From CAIUKV01 sp041659105 (lineage in GTDB: Bacteria; Actinomycetota; Acidimicrobiia; IMCC26256; PALSA-555), in the NCBI GenBank assembly GCA_041659105.1, contig JBAZYX010000100.1, positions 1 through 14,898 on the forward strand: a DNA stretch of 14,898 bases, written 5' to 3'. The notes under the pieces were generated by a model. The model had not been told where the DNA came from, ran no database searches, and saw only the letters and a list, made by a program, of their open reading frames with translations. Below are positions 6,342 to 13,559 of this stretch, piece by piece (within the stretch, counting starts at the first letter, position 1; each line of letters begins with the position of its first letter). The position numbers were made by a program, and so were the translations under genes.

Positions 6342-6359
6342 GCAGCCGGGAGGCCCGCA

Positions 6360-6716
6360 ATGGAGCTGCACGAGACCGACGCCTGCTGCGGTCCCCTGAC
6401 CGGAGGCGTGCTCGACGAGCAGCAGGCCGACGAGCTCGCCGCCGTGTTCAAGGTGCTGGCCGACCCGGCCCGCCTCCGGTTGCTGTCGATGGTCGCGTCG
6501 GCGAGCACGGGCGAGACGTGCGCGTGCGACCTGGTCGAGCCCGTCGGGCGCTCGCAGCCCACGGTGTCGCACCACCTGTCGCTGCTGGTGGAGGCCGGAT
6601 TGCTCGAGCGGGAGAAGCGCGGCCGCTGGGCCTGGTACCGCGTGGTGCCCGAACGGCTCGAGGCGGTGCGCGAAGCACTCGCACCCGTCGGTGCGCTCGA
6701 GCGGTCGGAGCGATAA
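6360..6716 (+). CDS. ArsR/SmtB-family metal-responsive transcriptional repressor
   Basis: A 118-aa winged-helix repressor. The core runs FKVLADPARLRLLSMV (about 30-45), then ETCACDLVEPV (about 52-62), the recognition helix SQPTVSHHLSLL, and the wing EREKRGRWAWYRV. The CxC pair C54/C56 is the classic alpha3 thiol site that binds As(III) or Cd/Pb. An additional N-terminal C9-C10 resembles the extra N-terminal ligands of CadC. ATG 6360 has GGGAGG at 6348-6353. It is divergent from the CadI-like gene and is expected to repress it, and perhaps itself, until metal binds. No clear sigma-70 promoter was found for this direction. Arsenite, cadmium and lead are all possible inducers. Confidence 0.92.
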   Translation: MELHETDACCGPLTGGVLDEQQADELAAVFKVLADPARLRLLSMVASASTGETCACDLVEPVGRSQPTVSHHLSLLVEAGLLEREKRGRWAWYRVVPERLEAVREALAPVGALERSER

Positions 6717-6726
6717 GAAGGACGGC

Positions 6727-7191
6727 ATGGCAACCACGCTGAAGGACCAGATCCAGTCCGACCTCACGGGGGCGATCCGCGCACAGGACTCCACCACCGT
6801 GTCGACGCTTCGGCTCGTGCTCACCGCGATCACGCGCGCGGAGACCGCGGGCGACGAGCACACCGAGCTCGACGACGACCAGGTGCTCGCGGTGATCAGC
6901 ACCGAGGTGAAACGGCGCGTCGAGGCCGCGGCCACGTACTCGGACGCGGGCCGCGAGGACCGCGCCGACGCGGAGCGGGCCGAGCAGGCCGTGCTCGAGT
7001 GTTACCTGCCCGCGGCGCTGAGCGACGACGAGCTCGCGACCGTGGTGGCCGAGGAGGTCGCGGCCGCGCGCGCCGACGGCAAGGAAGGCAAGGCCGCGAC
7101 CGGCGTGGTCATCAAGGCGGTGCGGGCCCGGGCCGGCGCCGGCACCGACGGCCGCCGCATCGCCGACGCCGTCAACGCCGCGCTGGCCTGA
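6727..7191 (+). CDS. GatB/YqeY domain-containing protein
   Basis: A 154-aa protein of the YqeY family, which resembles the C-terminal tail domain of the GatB amidotransferase subunit. Landmarks are TLKDQIQSDLTGAIRAQD at the N-terminus, a TLRLVLTAI helix, EVKRRVEAAATY, the ECYLPAALSDDEL hinge (about 91-103) and a final helical bundle ending ADAVNAALA. Length is typical (about 150 aa). The family's function is poorly defined; a link to tRNA or amidotransferase biology is suggested by fold only. AGAAGGA precedes ATG 6727. The start is only 10 bp after the repressor stop, so the two may share a transcript although their roles look unrelated. Confidence 0.92.
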   Translation: MATTLKDQIQSDLTGAIRAQDSTTVSTLRLVLTAITRAETAGDEHTELDDDQVLAVISTEVKRRVEAAATYSDAGREDRADAERAEQAVLECYLPAALSDDELATVVAEEVAAARADGKEGKAATGVVIKAVRARAGAGTDGRRIADAVNAALA

Positions 7192-7252
7192 CCGCGCGGT
7201 CGACCGGCACGCCCGTCGATCCCCCGCTTCGACGCCCGAGGAGGCACCACCG

Positions 7253-8164
7253 ATGACCGAGGACTTCCGGACGCTGGGTCGCGAGCTGTCGAACTGGGGT
7301 CGGTGGGGCGACGACGACCGGATCGGGACCCTCAACCTGATCACGCCCGAACGGGTGGCCGCGGCCGCCGCGCTCGCGCGCACCGGCCGCGTCTTCGACC
7401 TCGGGCTCACGCTCGGCGCGAGCGGCCCGCAGGTCGGCTCGGGCGGACGGGGGAACCCCGTGCACCTCATGTCGGTCACCGGCGACAACCGCCTTCCCGA
7501 CGGCGGCGGCTACACCGACGACTTCGTGTTCATGCCCCTCCAGTGCGCCACCCAGTGGGACGGCCTCGCGCACGTCTTCTACGACGACCTCTGCTACAAC
7601 GCCGTCCCCGCGAGCACGGTCACGGGGCGCGGGTCGGCGGAGCTGAGCATCGACCAGCTCGCGCGCGGCATCGTCGGCCGCGGGGTCCTGCTCGACGTCG
7701 CGCGGCTGCGCGGCGTGGACCACCTCCCCGCCGACGCGTCGATCGGCGTCGACGATCTCGAGGCCGCGGCCGACCGGCAGGGGGTCGACGTCGGCCCCGG
7801 CGACATCGTGCTCGTACGCACCGGATGGATGCGGGTGTTCCGCGAGCGCTCGGCCGCGGAGTACATGGGCGCGCAGCCCGGACTGACCGTCGAGTGCAGT
7901 CGGTGGCTGCGTGACCGCGACGTCGCGGCGCTCGCGTGCGACAACTGGGGCGTCGAGCGCTACCCGAGCGGGCAGGACGCAGTGCTCCCGCTGCACTACG
8001 TGTGCATTCGTGACATGGGGATGACGCTCGGCGAGATGTTCGATCTCGAGGCCCTGGCCGACGACTGCGCCGCCGATGGCGTGTGGGAGCTCTTCCTGTG
8101 CGCGCCGGTGCTGAAGTTCGCCAACGCGGTGGGCACGCCGCTCAACCCGCTCGCGATCAAGTAA
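7253..8164 (+). CDS. Cyclase-family (kynurenine formamidase-like) metal hydrolase
   Basis: A 303-aa protein of the Cyclase/KynB family in its longer subgroup (about 300 aa, against about 210 for KynB). The N-terminal SNWGRWGDDDRIGTLNLI segment is typical of that subgroup. The metal motif, normally HxGTHxDxxxH, reads QCATQWDGLAH (residues 97-107): D103 and H107 remain, while both motif histidines are Gln. DIVLVRTGW and a C-terminal NPLAIK also fit. Members hydrolyse formamides, lactones or cyclic amides; the substrate cannot be told from sequence. ATG 7253 has GAGGAGG at 7238-7244. It follows the YqeY-domain gene by 61 bp on the same strand and may have its own promoter. Confidence 0.88.
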   Translation: MTEDFRTLGRELSNWGRWGDDDRIGTLNLITPERVAAAAALARTGRVFDLGLTLGASGPQVGSGGRGNPVHLMSVTGDNRLPDGGGYTDDFVFMPLQCATQWDGLAHVFYDDLCYNAVPASTVTGRGSAELSIDQLARGIVGRGVLLDVARLRGVDHLPADASIGVDDLEAAADRQGVDVGPGDIVLVRTGWMRVFRERSAAEYMGAQPGLTVECSRWLRDRDVAALACDNWGVERYPSGQDAVLPLHYVCIRDMGMTLGEMFDLEALADDCAADGVWELFLCAPVLKFANAVGTPLNPLAIK

Positions 8165-8213
8165 GCGACGCTTTGACCCGCGGCCCGAGCCTTCGCGCGG
8201 GCAGCATGTCGGC

Positions 8214-8972
8214 GTGAGCCCACCCGGACGCCGCGCGATGCGGCGCGACCCGTTGGTGCTCGTCCCCCCGTCGGAGGGCAAGGCGGAGGGTGGCCGCGCC
8301 ACGATGCGTCCGGGTGCGTTCGACGCCGCGCTGGCGCAACATCGACGCGCCGTCGTCGTCGCCCTCGCGGAAGCGGTGCACGACGACGCGAGCGCCGCAC
8401 GGGTCCTCGGCTGCCGGGGTGACCTGCTCGACCGCGCGCGGGCCGCGACCGCCGCGCTGGTGGACGGGACCGCACCGTTGCGCGCCGCGGCGGATCGGTA
8501 CACCGGCGTGGTGTGGCAGCACCTGGGCCCGCTCTCCACCACAGAACGCCGGCGGGTGCTGGTCCCGTCGGCGCTGTACGGGATCACCACCGCGGCGGAC
8601 GCGATCGTCGACTACCGGCTGAAGCTCTCCGTCGTGCTGCCGGGCGTCGGCCGGCTCGACCGCTCCTGGTCCGCGCCGATCACGGAACTGCTCGCGTCGC
8701 GGTGTCGCGGGCGCGTGCTCGTGGACGTGCTCCCGTCCGAACACGCTCGAGCGATCGACTGGGCAACCCTCGAGCAGTCCGTCGACGTGGTGCACGTGGA
8801 GTTCCGGCGGGCCGACGGCGGGGGTGCGGCCGGGCACGCGGCCAAGGCGGCCAAGGGACGCTTCACCCGGGTCGTCCTCGACGGCGGCCTCGACGCCGCC
8901 CGGCGGTTCGCGTGGGAGGGCTGGCGGGCCGTGCCGGCCGGCGACGGGATCGACGTCCTCGCCCCGGGCTGA
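8214..8972 (+). CDS. yaaA: YaaA/DUF328-family peroxide-stress-type protein
   Basis: A 252-aa member of the YaaA (UPF0246, DUF328) family, whose E. coli member lowers free iron and DNA damage under peroxide stress. Recognised from LVLVPPSEGK near the N-terminus, DRYTGVVWQHLG (about 101-112), the VPSALYGITTAADAIVDYRLKL block (about 122-143) and a C-terminal RRADGGGAAGHAAKAAKGRFTR-like stretch. The start is uncertain: GTG 8214 and the in-frame ATG 8238 are both possible. The latter begins MRRDPLVLVPPSEGK, nearer to the family norm, and neither has a good RBS. It lies 49 bp behind the cyclase-family gene. Confidence 0.85.
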   Translation: MSPPGRRAMRRDPLVLVPPSEGKAEGGRATMRPGAFDAALAQHRRAVVVALAEAVHDDASAARVLGCRGDLLDRARAATAALVDGTAPLRAAADRYTGVVWQHLGPLSTTERRRVLVPSALYGITTAADAIVDYRLKLSVVLPGVGRLDRSWSAPITELLASRCRGRVLVDVLPSEHARAIDWATLEQSVDVVHVEFRRADGGGAAGHAAKAAKGRFTRVVLDGGLDAARRFAWEGWRAVPAGDGIDVLAPG

Positions 8973-9006
8973 GCGCCGCACACCCGAGCGCGGGCATCCT
9001 GAGTGG

Positions 9007-9921
9007 ATGGGCACGGCGTGGGACCTCCGAGACATCCCCGATCTCACCGGCCGGACCGTGCTGGTCACCGGCGCCAACGCCGGGCTCGGCCTGGAGATCA
9101 CCCGGATCCTCGCCGGCAACGGCGCACGAGTGCTGATGGCCTGCCGCAACCCGGCCAAGGCCGAGGCGGCCGCGGCCGACGTGCTCGACACCGGACCCCG
9201 CGGCACCGTCGAGGTCCGCGCGCTCGACCTCGCCAGCATCGCGTCGGTCGACGCGCTGGCTGCGCGGATCCGAGCCGAAGAATCGGCGCTGCACCTCCTC
9301 GTCAACAACGCCGGGCTCATGGCCGTCGACGAGTCCCGCACCGAGGACGGCTTCGAGATGCAGCTCGGGGTGAACCACCTCGGGCACTTCGCGCTCACCG
9401 CCGGGCTCGTGCCGGTGCTGCTCGCGACGCCGGGATCGCGGGTCGTGAGCATGTCGAGCATGGGCCACCGCGCGGGCCGGATGCGCTTCGACGACCTGAA
9501 TGCCCAGCGTCGCCCGTACCGACGGTGGCAGGCCTACTTCCAGTCGAAGCTCGCGAACCTCCTCTTCACCCTCGAGCTGCAGCGCCGACTCGGGCCCGAC
9601 GCGCCCACGCAGGCGCTCGCCGCCCACCCCGGTGGCTCCCGCACCGAGCTCGGCATGGAGGGCGGCGGCCTGTTCAACGCGGTGATGCGCGCTCCGATCG
9701 GCGCCTTCCTCCAGAGCGCACACGCCGGCGCGCTCCCTGCGGTGCGGGCCGGCGTTGATCCCGACGCGCAGGGCGGGGAGTACTACGGGCCGCGGTACCG
9801 CATGATCGGACCGGCGGTCCGCGAGACGCCGAGTCGCCGCGCGCGCGACGTCGATGACGCGCGCCGGCTCTGGGAGCTGTCCGAGGAGATGACCGGCCGC
9901 GCGTTCGTGCTCGATGCGTAG
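9007..9921 (+). CDS. Short-chain dehydrogenase/reductase, retinol-dehydrogenase-like
   Basis: A 304-aa NAD(P)-dependent SDR. The nucleotide-binding TGANAGLG lies at residues 21-28, ACRNPAKA follows the second strand (favouring NADP), LDLAS is at about 74-78, NNAG at 100-103, and catalytic Ser in VSMSSMG (about 147-153) with Y177xxxK181 in YFQSK. The SKLANLLFTLEL run and the unusual distance from Ser to Tyr match the retinol dehydrogenase/protochlorophyllide reductase-like group of bacterial SDRs. ATG 9007 gives a normal N-terminus; no strong RBS is seen. The acetolactate decarboxylase gene begins 9 bp after its stop, so the two are probably co-transcribed. The substrate is unknown. Confidence 0.9.
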   Translation: MGTAWDLRDIPDLTGRTVLVTGANAGLGLEITRILAGNGARVLMACRNPAKAEAAAADVLDTGPRGTVEVRALDLASIASVDALAARIRAEESALHLLVNNAGLMAVDESRTEDGFEMQLGVNHLGHFALTAGLVPVLLATPGSRVVSMSSMGHRAGRMRFDDLNAQRRPYRRWQAYFQSKLANLLFTLELQRRLGPDAPTQALAAHPGGSRTELGMEGGGLFNAVMRAPIGAFLQSAHAGALPAVRAGVDPDAQGGEYYGPRYRMIGPAVRETPSRRARDVDDARRLWELSEEMTGRAFVLDA

Positions 9922-9930
9922 TCTCACCGC

Positions 9931-10731
9931 GTGAGCTCCGACATCGTCGACCACCGCCTCATCGGAGCGCTCCACGTACGGGCACTCACCCGCCGCGGAT
10001 TCGCGCACGACCCCGTCGCCGAGCACGTCGCGTTCCAGATCGGCACGCTCGACGCGCTGATCGACGGCCGCTACGACGGCGACGCAACCATCGGCGACCT
10101 GCTCGCCCACGGGGACCTCGGCCTCGGGACGGTGCAGCATCTCGGCGGTGAGCTCGTGGTGCTCGACGGCAACGCGTTCGTCGTAGACGCCGACGGCGTC
10201 GTCCGTGCCGTACCTCCGCAGACGCGTACGCCGTTCGCGGTCGTGTGCCGGTTCGCACCCACGCGGCGGTCCGAGCTGAGCGGTCCACTGGAGCTCGCCG
10301 CCGTCCAACGCGCGCTCGACGCGCTGGCACCGTCCACCTCGGTGGTGGCGGTGCGGGTCGACGGGACCTTCACCCACCTCCGCCTCCGCAGCGTCCGGCG
10401 GCAGTGGCCCCCATACCCTCCGCTCCCCGAGGTGACGGCGCACCAGACCGAGTGGGACCTCGATCGGGCCACCGGCACGCTGCTCGGCTTCCGGTTCCCC
10501 GACACCGTCGCCGGGCTGGAGGCGCCGGGCTTCCACCTCCACTTCCTGAGCGACGACCGCGCCCACGGCGGGCACGTGCTCGACGGCACGCTGGAGCACG
10601 GCACTGCCGCGGTCGACGGCGGCGACGAGCTCCACGTCGAGCTGCCTGCCGGGCTCGACCTCGGCACCCCCGGAATCACCGACCGGGCGCGCATCCGCGC
10701 GGTCGAGGGCGGTCCCGGCCAGTCCGGGTGA
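9931..10731 (+). CDS. budA: Alpha-acetolactate decarboxylase
   Basis: A 266-aa enzyme converting (S)-2-acetolactate to (R)-acetoin and CO2. Family landmarks appear in order: FQIGTLDALIDGRYDG (about 35-50), LLAHGDLGLGTVQHLGGELVVLDG (about 57-80), TPFAVVCRF (about 100-108), and GFHLHFLSDDRAHGGHVLD (about 200-218). Zn ligands are expected at H202, H204 and H215, with the same spacing as H194/H196/H207 of the Bacillus (Brevibacillus) enzyme, and E74 fits its E65. No signal peptide is seen. The start is GTG 9931 without a clear RBS. No acetolactate synthase is adjacent, although it usually sits beside budA. The SDR 9 bp upstream could reduce acetoin or diacetyl, but this is only a neighbourhood inference. 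Confidence 0.92.
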   Translation: MSSDIVDHRLIGALHVRALTRRGFAHDPVAEHVAFQIGTLDALIDGRYDGDATIGDLLAHGDLGLGTVQHLGGELVVLDGNAFVVDADGVVRAVPPQTRTPFAVVCRFAPTRRSELSGPLELAAVQRALDALAPSTSVVAVRVDGTFTHLRLRSVRRQWPPYPPLPEVTAHQTEWDLDRATGTLLGFRFPDTVAGLEAPGFHLHFLSDDRAHGGHVLDGTLEHGTAAVDGGDELHVELPAGLDLGTPGITDRARIRAVEGGPGQSG

Positions 10732-10755
10732 AGTGGCCCCGGGCGGCTCGGCCGA

Positions 10756-11592
10756 CTACGTCGGCATGTGCGCGCGCATCACGGCCTCGCCGAACTCCTC
10801 GAACGTGACCGGGAGGTCGCCCACCGGTGCGGTGGGCACCACCGCGAGCGTCTCGTACTGGTAGCCCACCGGCAGGGTCACCGCCGAGGCGACCGCCTCG
10901 GCGACCATGTCGGGCGTCATCAGCCCGGTGTGACGGATCAGGCCCCGCCGGAACCAGTGCTCGGTCGCCGGCCCGATGCGGCCGGTCTCCAGCTCACGGG
11001 TCGAGAAGTCCGTGCCGATCGTCTCACCGCAGCGCAGCATCGTCACCCGGATGCCCGAGCCCTCCAGCTCCAACCGCAACGAGCGCGCCGCCTGCTCGAC
11101 CCCCGCGTTGGCCGCGGCGTACGGCAGGTGGAACGGCCAGGGCTGGACCGCGGCCAGCGACGTGATGAACAGGATGTCGCCCCGGCCCTGGGGCCGCATC
11201 GCCTGGATGCCCCGGCGCGCCATGTAGAGCGACCCGAGGAGCTTGGTGGCGACCTCCACCTCGATCTCCTCCGGGGCGAAGTCGTCGAGCGGGCCGTAGC
11301 GAGCCGTCGCCGCGTTGTTGATGACGACGGTCACCGGGCCCAGCTCCGCCTCGGTGGTGGCGAAGAACCGCTCGACCGACTCGGGGTCCGTCACGTCGAG
11401 CGCATGGTGCAGGCAGGTCCCGCCCGCCTCCTCCACGAGCGACGCGGTCTCGGCGAGGAGCTCCACCCGGCGGCCGCCCACGGCGACCCGCCACCCCAGC
11501 GAACCAAACCTCGCCGCGATTGCCTGACCGATGCCCGTGCCCGCACCCGTCACGATCGCGACGCGGTCCTGCTTCGGATCGAACTCCGTCAT
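10756..11592 (-). CDS. SDR-fold oxidoreductase with altered active site
   Basis: A 278-aa classical-type SDR. The cofactor motif TGAGTGIG (15-22), GGRR after the second strand (NADP-like), DVTDPESV (about 66-73) and NNAA (92-95) are in order. Ser145 is in ITSLAAVQ and Tyr158 in YAAAN, but the essential YxxxK Lys is Asn162. The helix-4 Asn of the catalytic tetrad also seems replaced (VATKLLG where VNxxG is usual). It may be catalytically weak, use another mechanism, or act as a binding protein. ATG 11592 has a GGAG about 6 nt upstream. It lies 84 bp behind the serine hydrolase gene on the same strand, probably in one transcript, and converges with budA, whose stop is 24 bp away. Confidence 0.88.
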   Translation of the reverse strand: MTEFDPKQDRVAIVTGAGTGIGQAIAARFGSLGWRVAVGGRRVELLAETASLVEEAGGTCLHHALDVTDPESVERFFATTEAELGPVTVVINNAATARYGPLDDFAPEEIEVEVATKLLGSLYMARRGIQAMRPQGRGDILFITSLAAVQPWPFHLPYAAANAGVEQAARSLRLELEGSGIRVTMLRCGETIGTDFSTRELETGRIGPATEHWFRRGLIRHTGLMTPDMVAEAVASAVTLPVGYQYETLAVVPTAPVGDLPVTFEEFGEAVMRAHMPT

Positions 11593-11676
11593 CCCGTGCT
11601 CCGTTGCTCGGTGGCGCGAACGATATCGACCCCGACGGCGCTGCCGGCGGCGCGCGCAGTGACCCGCCTTCGCAGG

Positions 11677-12864
11677 CTAGGAAGCGACGGCTGCGTAGGC
11701 GGCCGTCCAGAAGTCGGAGACGATCTCGGGCGGCTCCGGCGAGATCATCGCCCGCTGGGTCAACAGGATCCCGGTCAGACCGACCGCGGGGTCGGTGCGC
11801 CAGCTCGTGCCCGTGCCGCCCTCCCAACCGAACCCCCCGGGGATCCCGGTCGAGCCGTCGGCGGCCGGCACCGCCATCATCAACCCCCAGCCGCTGTGGT
11901 CGCCGACGAAGATCCGGTTCGCCAACCGCTCCTCGGCGGTCATCCGGTCGATCAGCATGAGCCGGACCGATTCGGGGGACAGCAGGTCGCCGCCGCCGGC
12001 CGCCATCATCGACGCGAAGGCCCACAGATCGTCGACGGTCGACACCAGCCAGCCGTTGACGTCGGGCATCTTCGGCGGCACCGACCACCAGCCGTCGGGC
12101 CGGTCGAGCACCCGGAGGACCCCGGTCACCGGGTCGGGCACGTACTGCGTCGCGAACCGGTGCCGCGTGTCGGCCGGCACGAAGAAGCCGGTGTCGACCA
12201 TGCCGAGCGGCTCGAACACGCGCTCGCGCAGCACCTCCGCGATCGGGGCTCCCGCGACCCGCTCGACGAGCACTCCGGCGACCTGGGCGCCGCCGGCATA
12301 GCGCCAATTGGACCCGGGCTGGTCGAGCAGTGGCAGCGTGCCCAGCGCGGCGATCCACTCGCCGGGCGTGAGCTCCGACGGCGGCCACGGGGGGCCAAAC
12401 GTCTTCAGGTCGAGCGCAGCCTCGGCCCGCTGGATCGGGTAGGTGTCGGGCGGGGCCATGACCGAGCCCCAGCCGAGGTGGAACGACAGCACGTCCTCGA
12501 CCGTGATCGGTCGTCGCGCCGGCACCGTGTCGTCGAGGTCGGCGTCGACGCTCCGCAGCACCCGGGGTTCGGCGAGCTCCGGGAGCCAGCGCGCCACGGG
12601 GTCGGCGAGGGTCATGAGCCCGTCCTCGACGAGCAGCATCGCCGCGACGCCGGCGATCGGCTTCGTGAGGGACGCGATGCGGAAGATCGTGTCGCGCCCG
12701 ATCGGCTCGGAGTCGCCCACGGCCCGATGGCCGATGGTCTCGACGTGCACGTCGTCGCCGCGGGCCACCAGTGCGACCACCCCCGGGACGTCGCCCCGCT
12801 CCACGTGACGCGCCAGCGTCGTGTGCAGGGAGTCACGTCCCATCTCGCTGATCCCTCGCGCCAT
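11677..12864 (-). CDS. Beta-lactamase-family serine hydrolase (EstB-like)
   Basis: A 395-aa protein of the class C beta-lactamase/penicillin-binding-protein-like family (Pfam Beta-lactamase), often esterases. The nucleophile motif SxxK is S65-L-T-K68 in RIASLTKPI. The second motif is Y189-A-G in WRYAGG, in place of YxN. The third (K/H-x-G) region corresponds to GGTGTSWRTDP near the C-terminus. There is no signal peptide, so it is probably cytoplasmic, which favours an esterase or amidase role over antibiotic resistance. ATG 12864 was chosen because GGAGGG (12875-12870) precedes it; a second in-frame ATG at 12843 is less likely. It is divergent from the small secreted protein gene and heads a probable two-gene unit with the SDR. 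Confidence 0.9.
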   Translation of the reverse strand: MARGISEMGRDSLHTTLARHVERGDVPGVVALVARGDDVHVETIGHRAVGDSEPIGRDTIFRIASLTKPIAGVAAMLLVEDGLMTLADPVARWLPELAEPRVLRSVDADLDDTVPARRPITVEDVLSFHLGWGSVMAPPDTYPIQRAEAALDLKTFGPPWPPSELTPGEWIAALGTLPLLDQPGSNWRYAGGAQVAGVLVERVAGAPIAEVLRERVFEPLGMVDTGFFVPADTRHRFATQYVPDPVTGVLRVLDRPDGWWSVPPKMPDVNGWLVSTVDDLWAFASMMAAGGGDLLSPESVRLMLIDRMTAEERLANRIFVGDHSGWGLMMAVPAADGSTGIPGGFGWEGGTGTSWRTDPAVGLTGILLTQRAMISPEPPEIVSDFWTAAYAAVAS

Positions 12865-12995
12865 TGCGTCCCTCCGATCTCCATCGACGTCACCCGAGCA
12901 CTCGACGACATCTTCCCGTGCACCCGCCATGATCTGGTTGACCCTGCTCGTGCGCAGGGCTCGGTCGAGGACCTCGGACTGTCGGGAGCATGGGA

Positions 12996-13454
12996 ATGGG
13001 GAAGGTGGCACACCGCAGATTCGTCCCCGCCGCGGTGGCGACATCGATGGCGATCGTGGTCGGAGCATCCTTCGGCACGGCCGCAACGAGCGCGGCCGCG
13101 AAGGGCGGTGGGCACCGAATCTCCGGGGACCTCGTCGTCAACGAGACCGCAGCTCCGGGAGAGCCCTGCGGGCTGCCAGGACGCGCGTCCACCTACGCCG
13201 ACATCACGACCGGAACCAAGATCGCCATCGAGCCGACCGGCAAGCCAACGGTCCACGCGCCGCTCGGACAGGGAGTCGGGAACGCGGACGGCCTCTGCGA
13301 GTTCCCCTTCTCGGCGCGCGTCCCCGACGCTCCCCGGTACGCGATCGAGATCGCGGACCGAGGCACGCTGACCTTCACCAAGCGAGCCCTGCAACGCCGG
13401 GATTGGGAAGTGCTGTTGACGCTCGGGGTTCCGGCTTCCAGGCGTTCGACCTGA
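12996..13454 (+). CDS. Small secreted protein of unknown function
   Basis: A 152-aa exported protein. I do not recognise a named domain, but the layout resembles a common group of actinobacterial secreted proteins. It has a Sec signal (MGKVAHRRF, a hydrophobic stretch, cleavage near SAAA|K at about residue 34), then a short beta-rich domain with two cysteines. The first is in GEPCGL and the second in GLCEFPF, and they probably pair. The pattern continues YADITTGTKIAI ... YAIEIADRGTLTF ... WEVLLTLG. ATG 12996 is preferred over ATG 12990 because GGGAG (12984-12988) is then spaced 7 nt from the start. It shares a 131-bp divergent region with the serine hydrolase gene; no convincing promoter is seen there. 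Confidence 0.75.
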   Translation: MGKVAHRRFVPAAVATSMAIVVGASFGTAATSAAAKGGGHRISGDLVVNETAAPGEPCGLPGRASTYADITTGTKIAIEPTGKPTVHAPLGQGVGNADGLCEFPFSARVPDAPRYAIEIADRGTLTFTKRALQRRDWEVLLTLGVPASRRST

Positions 13455-13559
13455 TCCGCCGTCTCCGATCCAGCGCCGACATCACGGTCTTGTTCCCCTG
13501 GCGTCCCGGGTCGACGCGCGCTCATCCTTGTCCTGTCCACCTTCTCGAAAGGGCCCGCG

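Noticed and set aside
8177..8201. CCCGCG/CGCGGG inverted repeat after the cyclase gene as a terminator
   Set aside because: Only 6 bp of stem with a 13-base loop and no T-tract, easily expected by chance at this GC content.
8863..10635. A 590-codon minus-strand open frame opposite the SDR and budA
   Set aside because: The product has no family features and strong Arg/Glu/His bias. The + strand shows complete SDR and acetolactate decarboxylase motifs.
10732..10755. Terminator between the convergent budA and SDR genes
   Set aside because: The 24-bp gap contains only imperfect GC complementarity, so no convincing hairpin can be drawn.
12938..12943. TTGACC as a -35 box for the secreted protein gene
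   Set aside because: No acceptable -10 hexamer is found 16-18 bp downstream.
11677..13086. N-terminally extended serine hydrolase starting near 13086
   Set aside because: The extra 74 codons give a Arg/Pro-rich sequence overlapping the secreted protein gene, whereas ATG 12864 has a strong GGAGGG.
10768..13371. An 867-codon + strand open frame covering the serine hydrolase and SDR region
   Set aside because: Its translation is Arg/Ala/Pro/His-rich low complexity and lies antisense to two genes with clear catalytic motifs. This is a GC-rich shadow frame.
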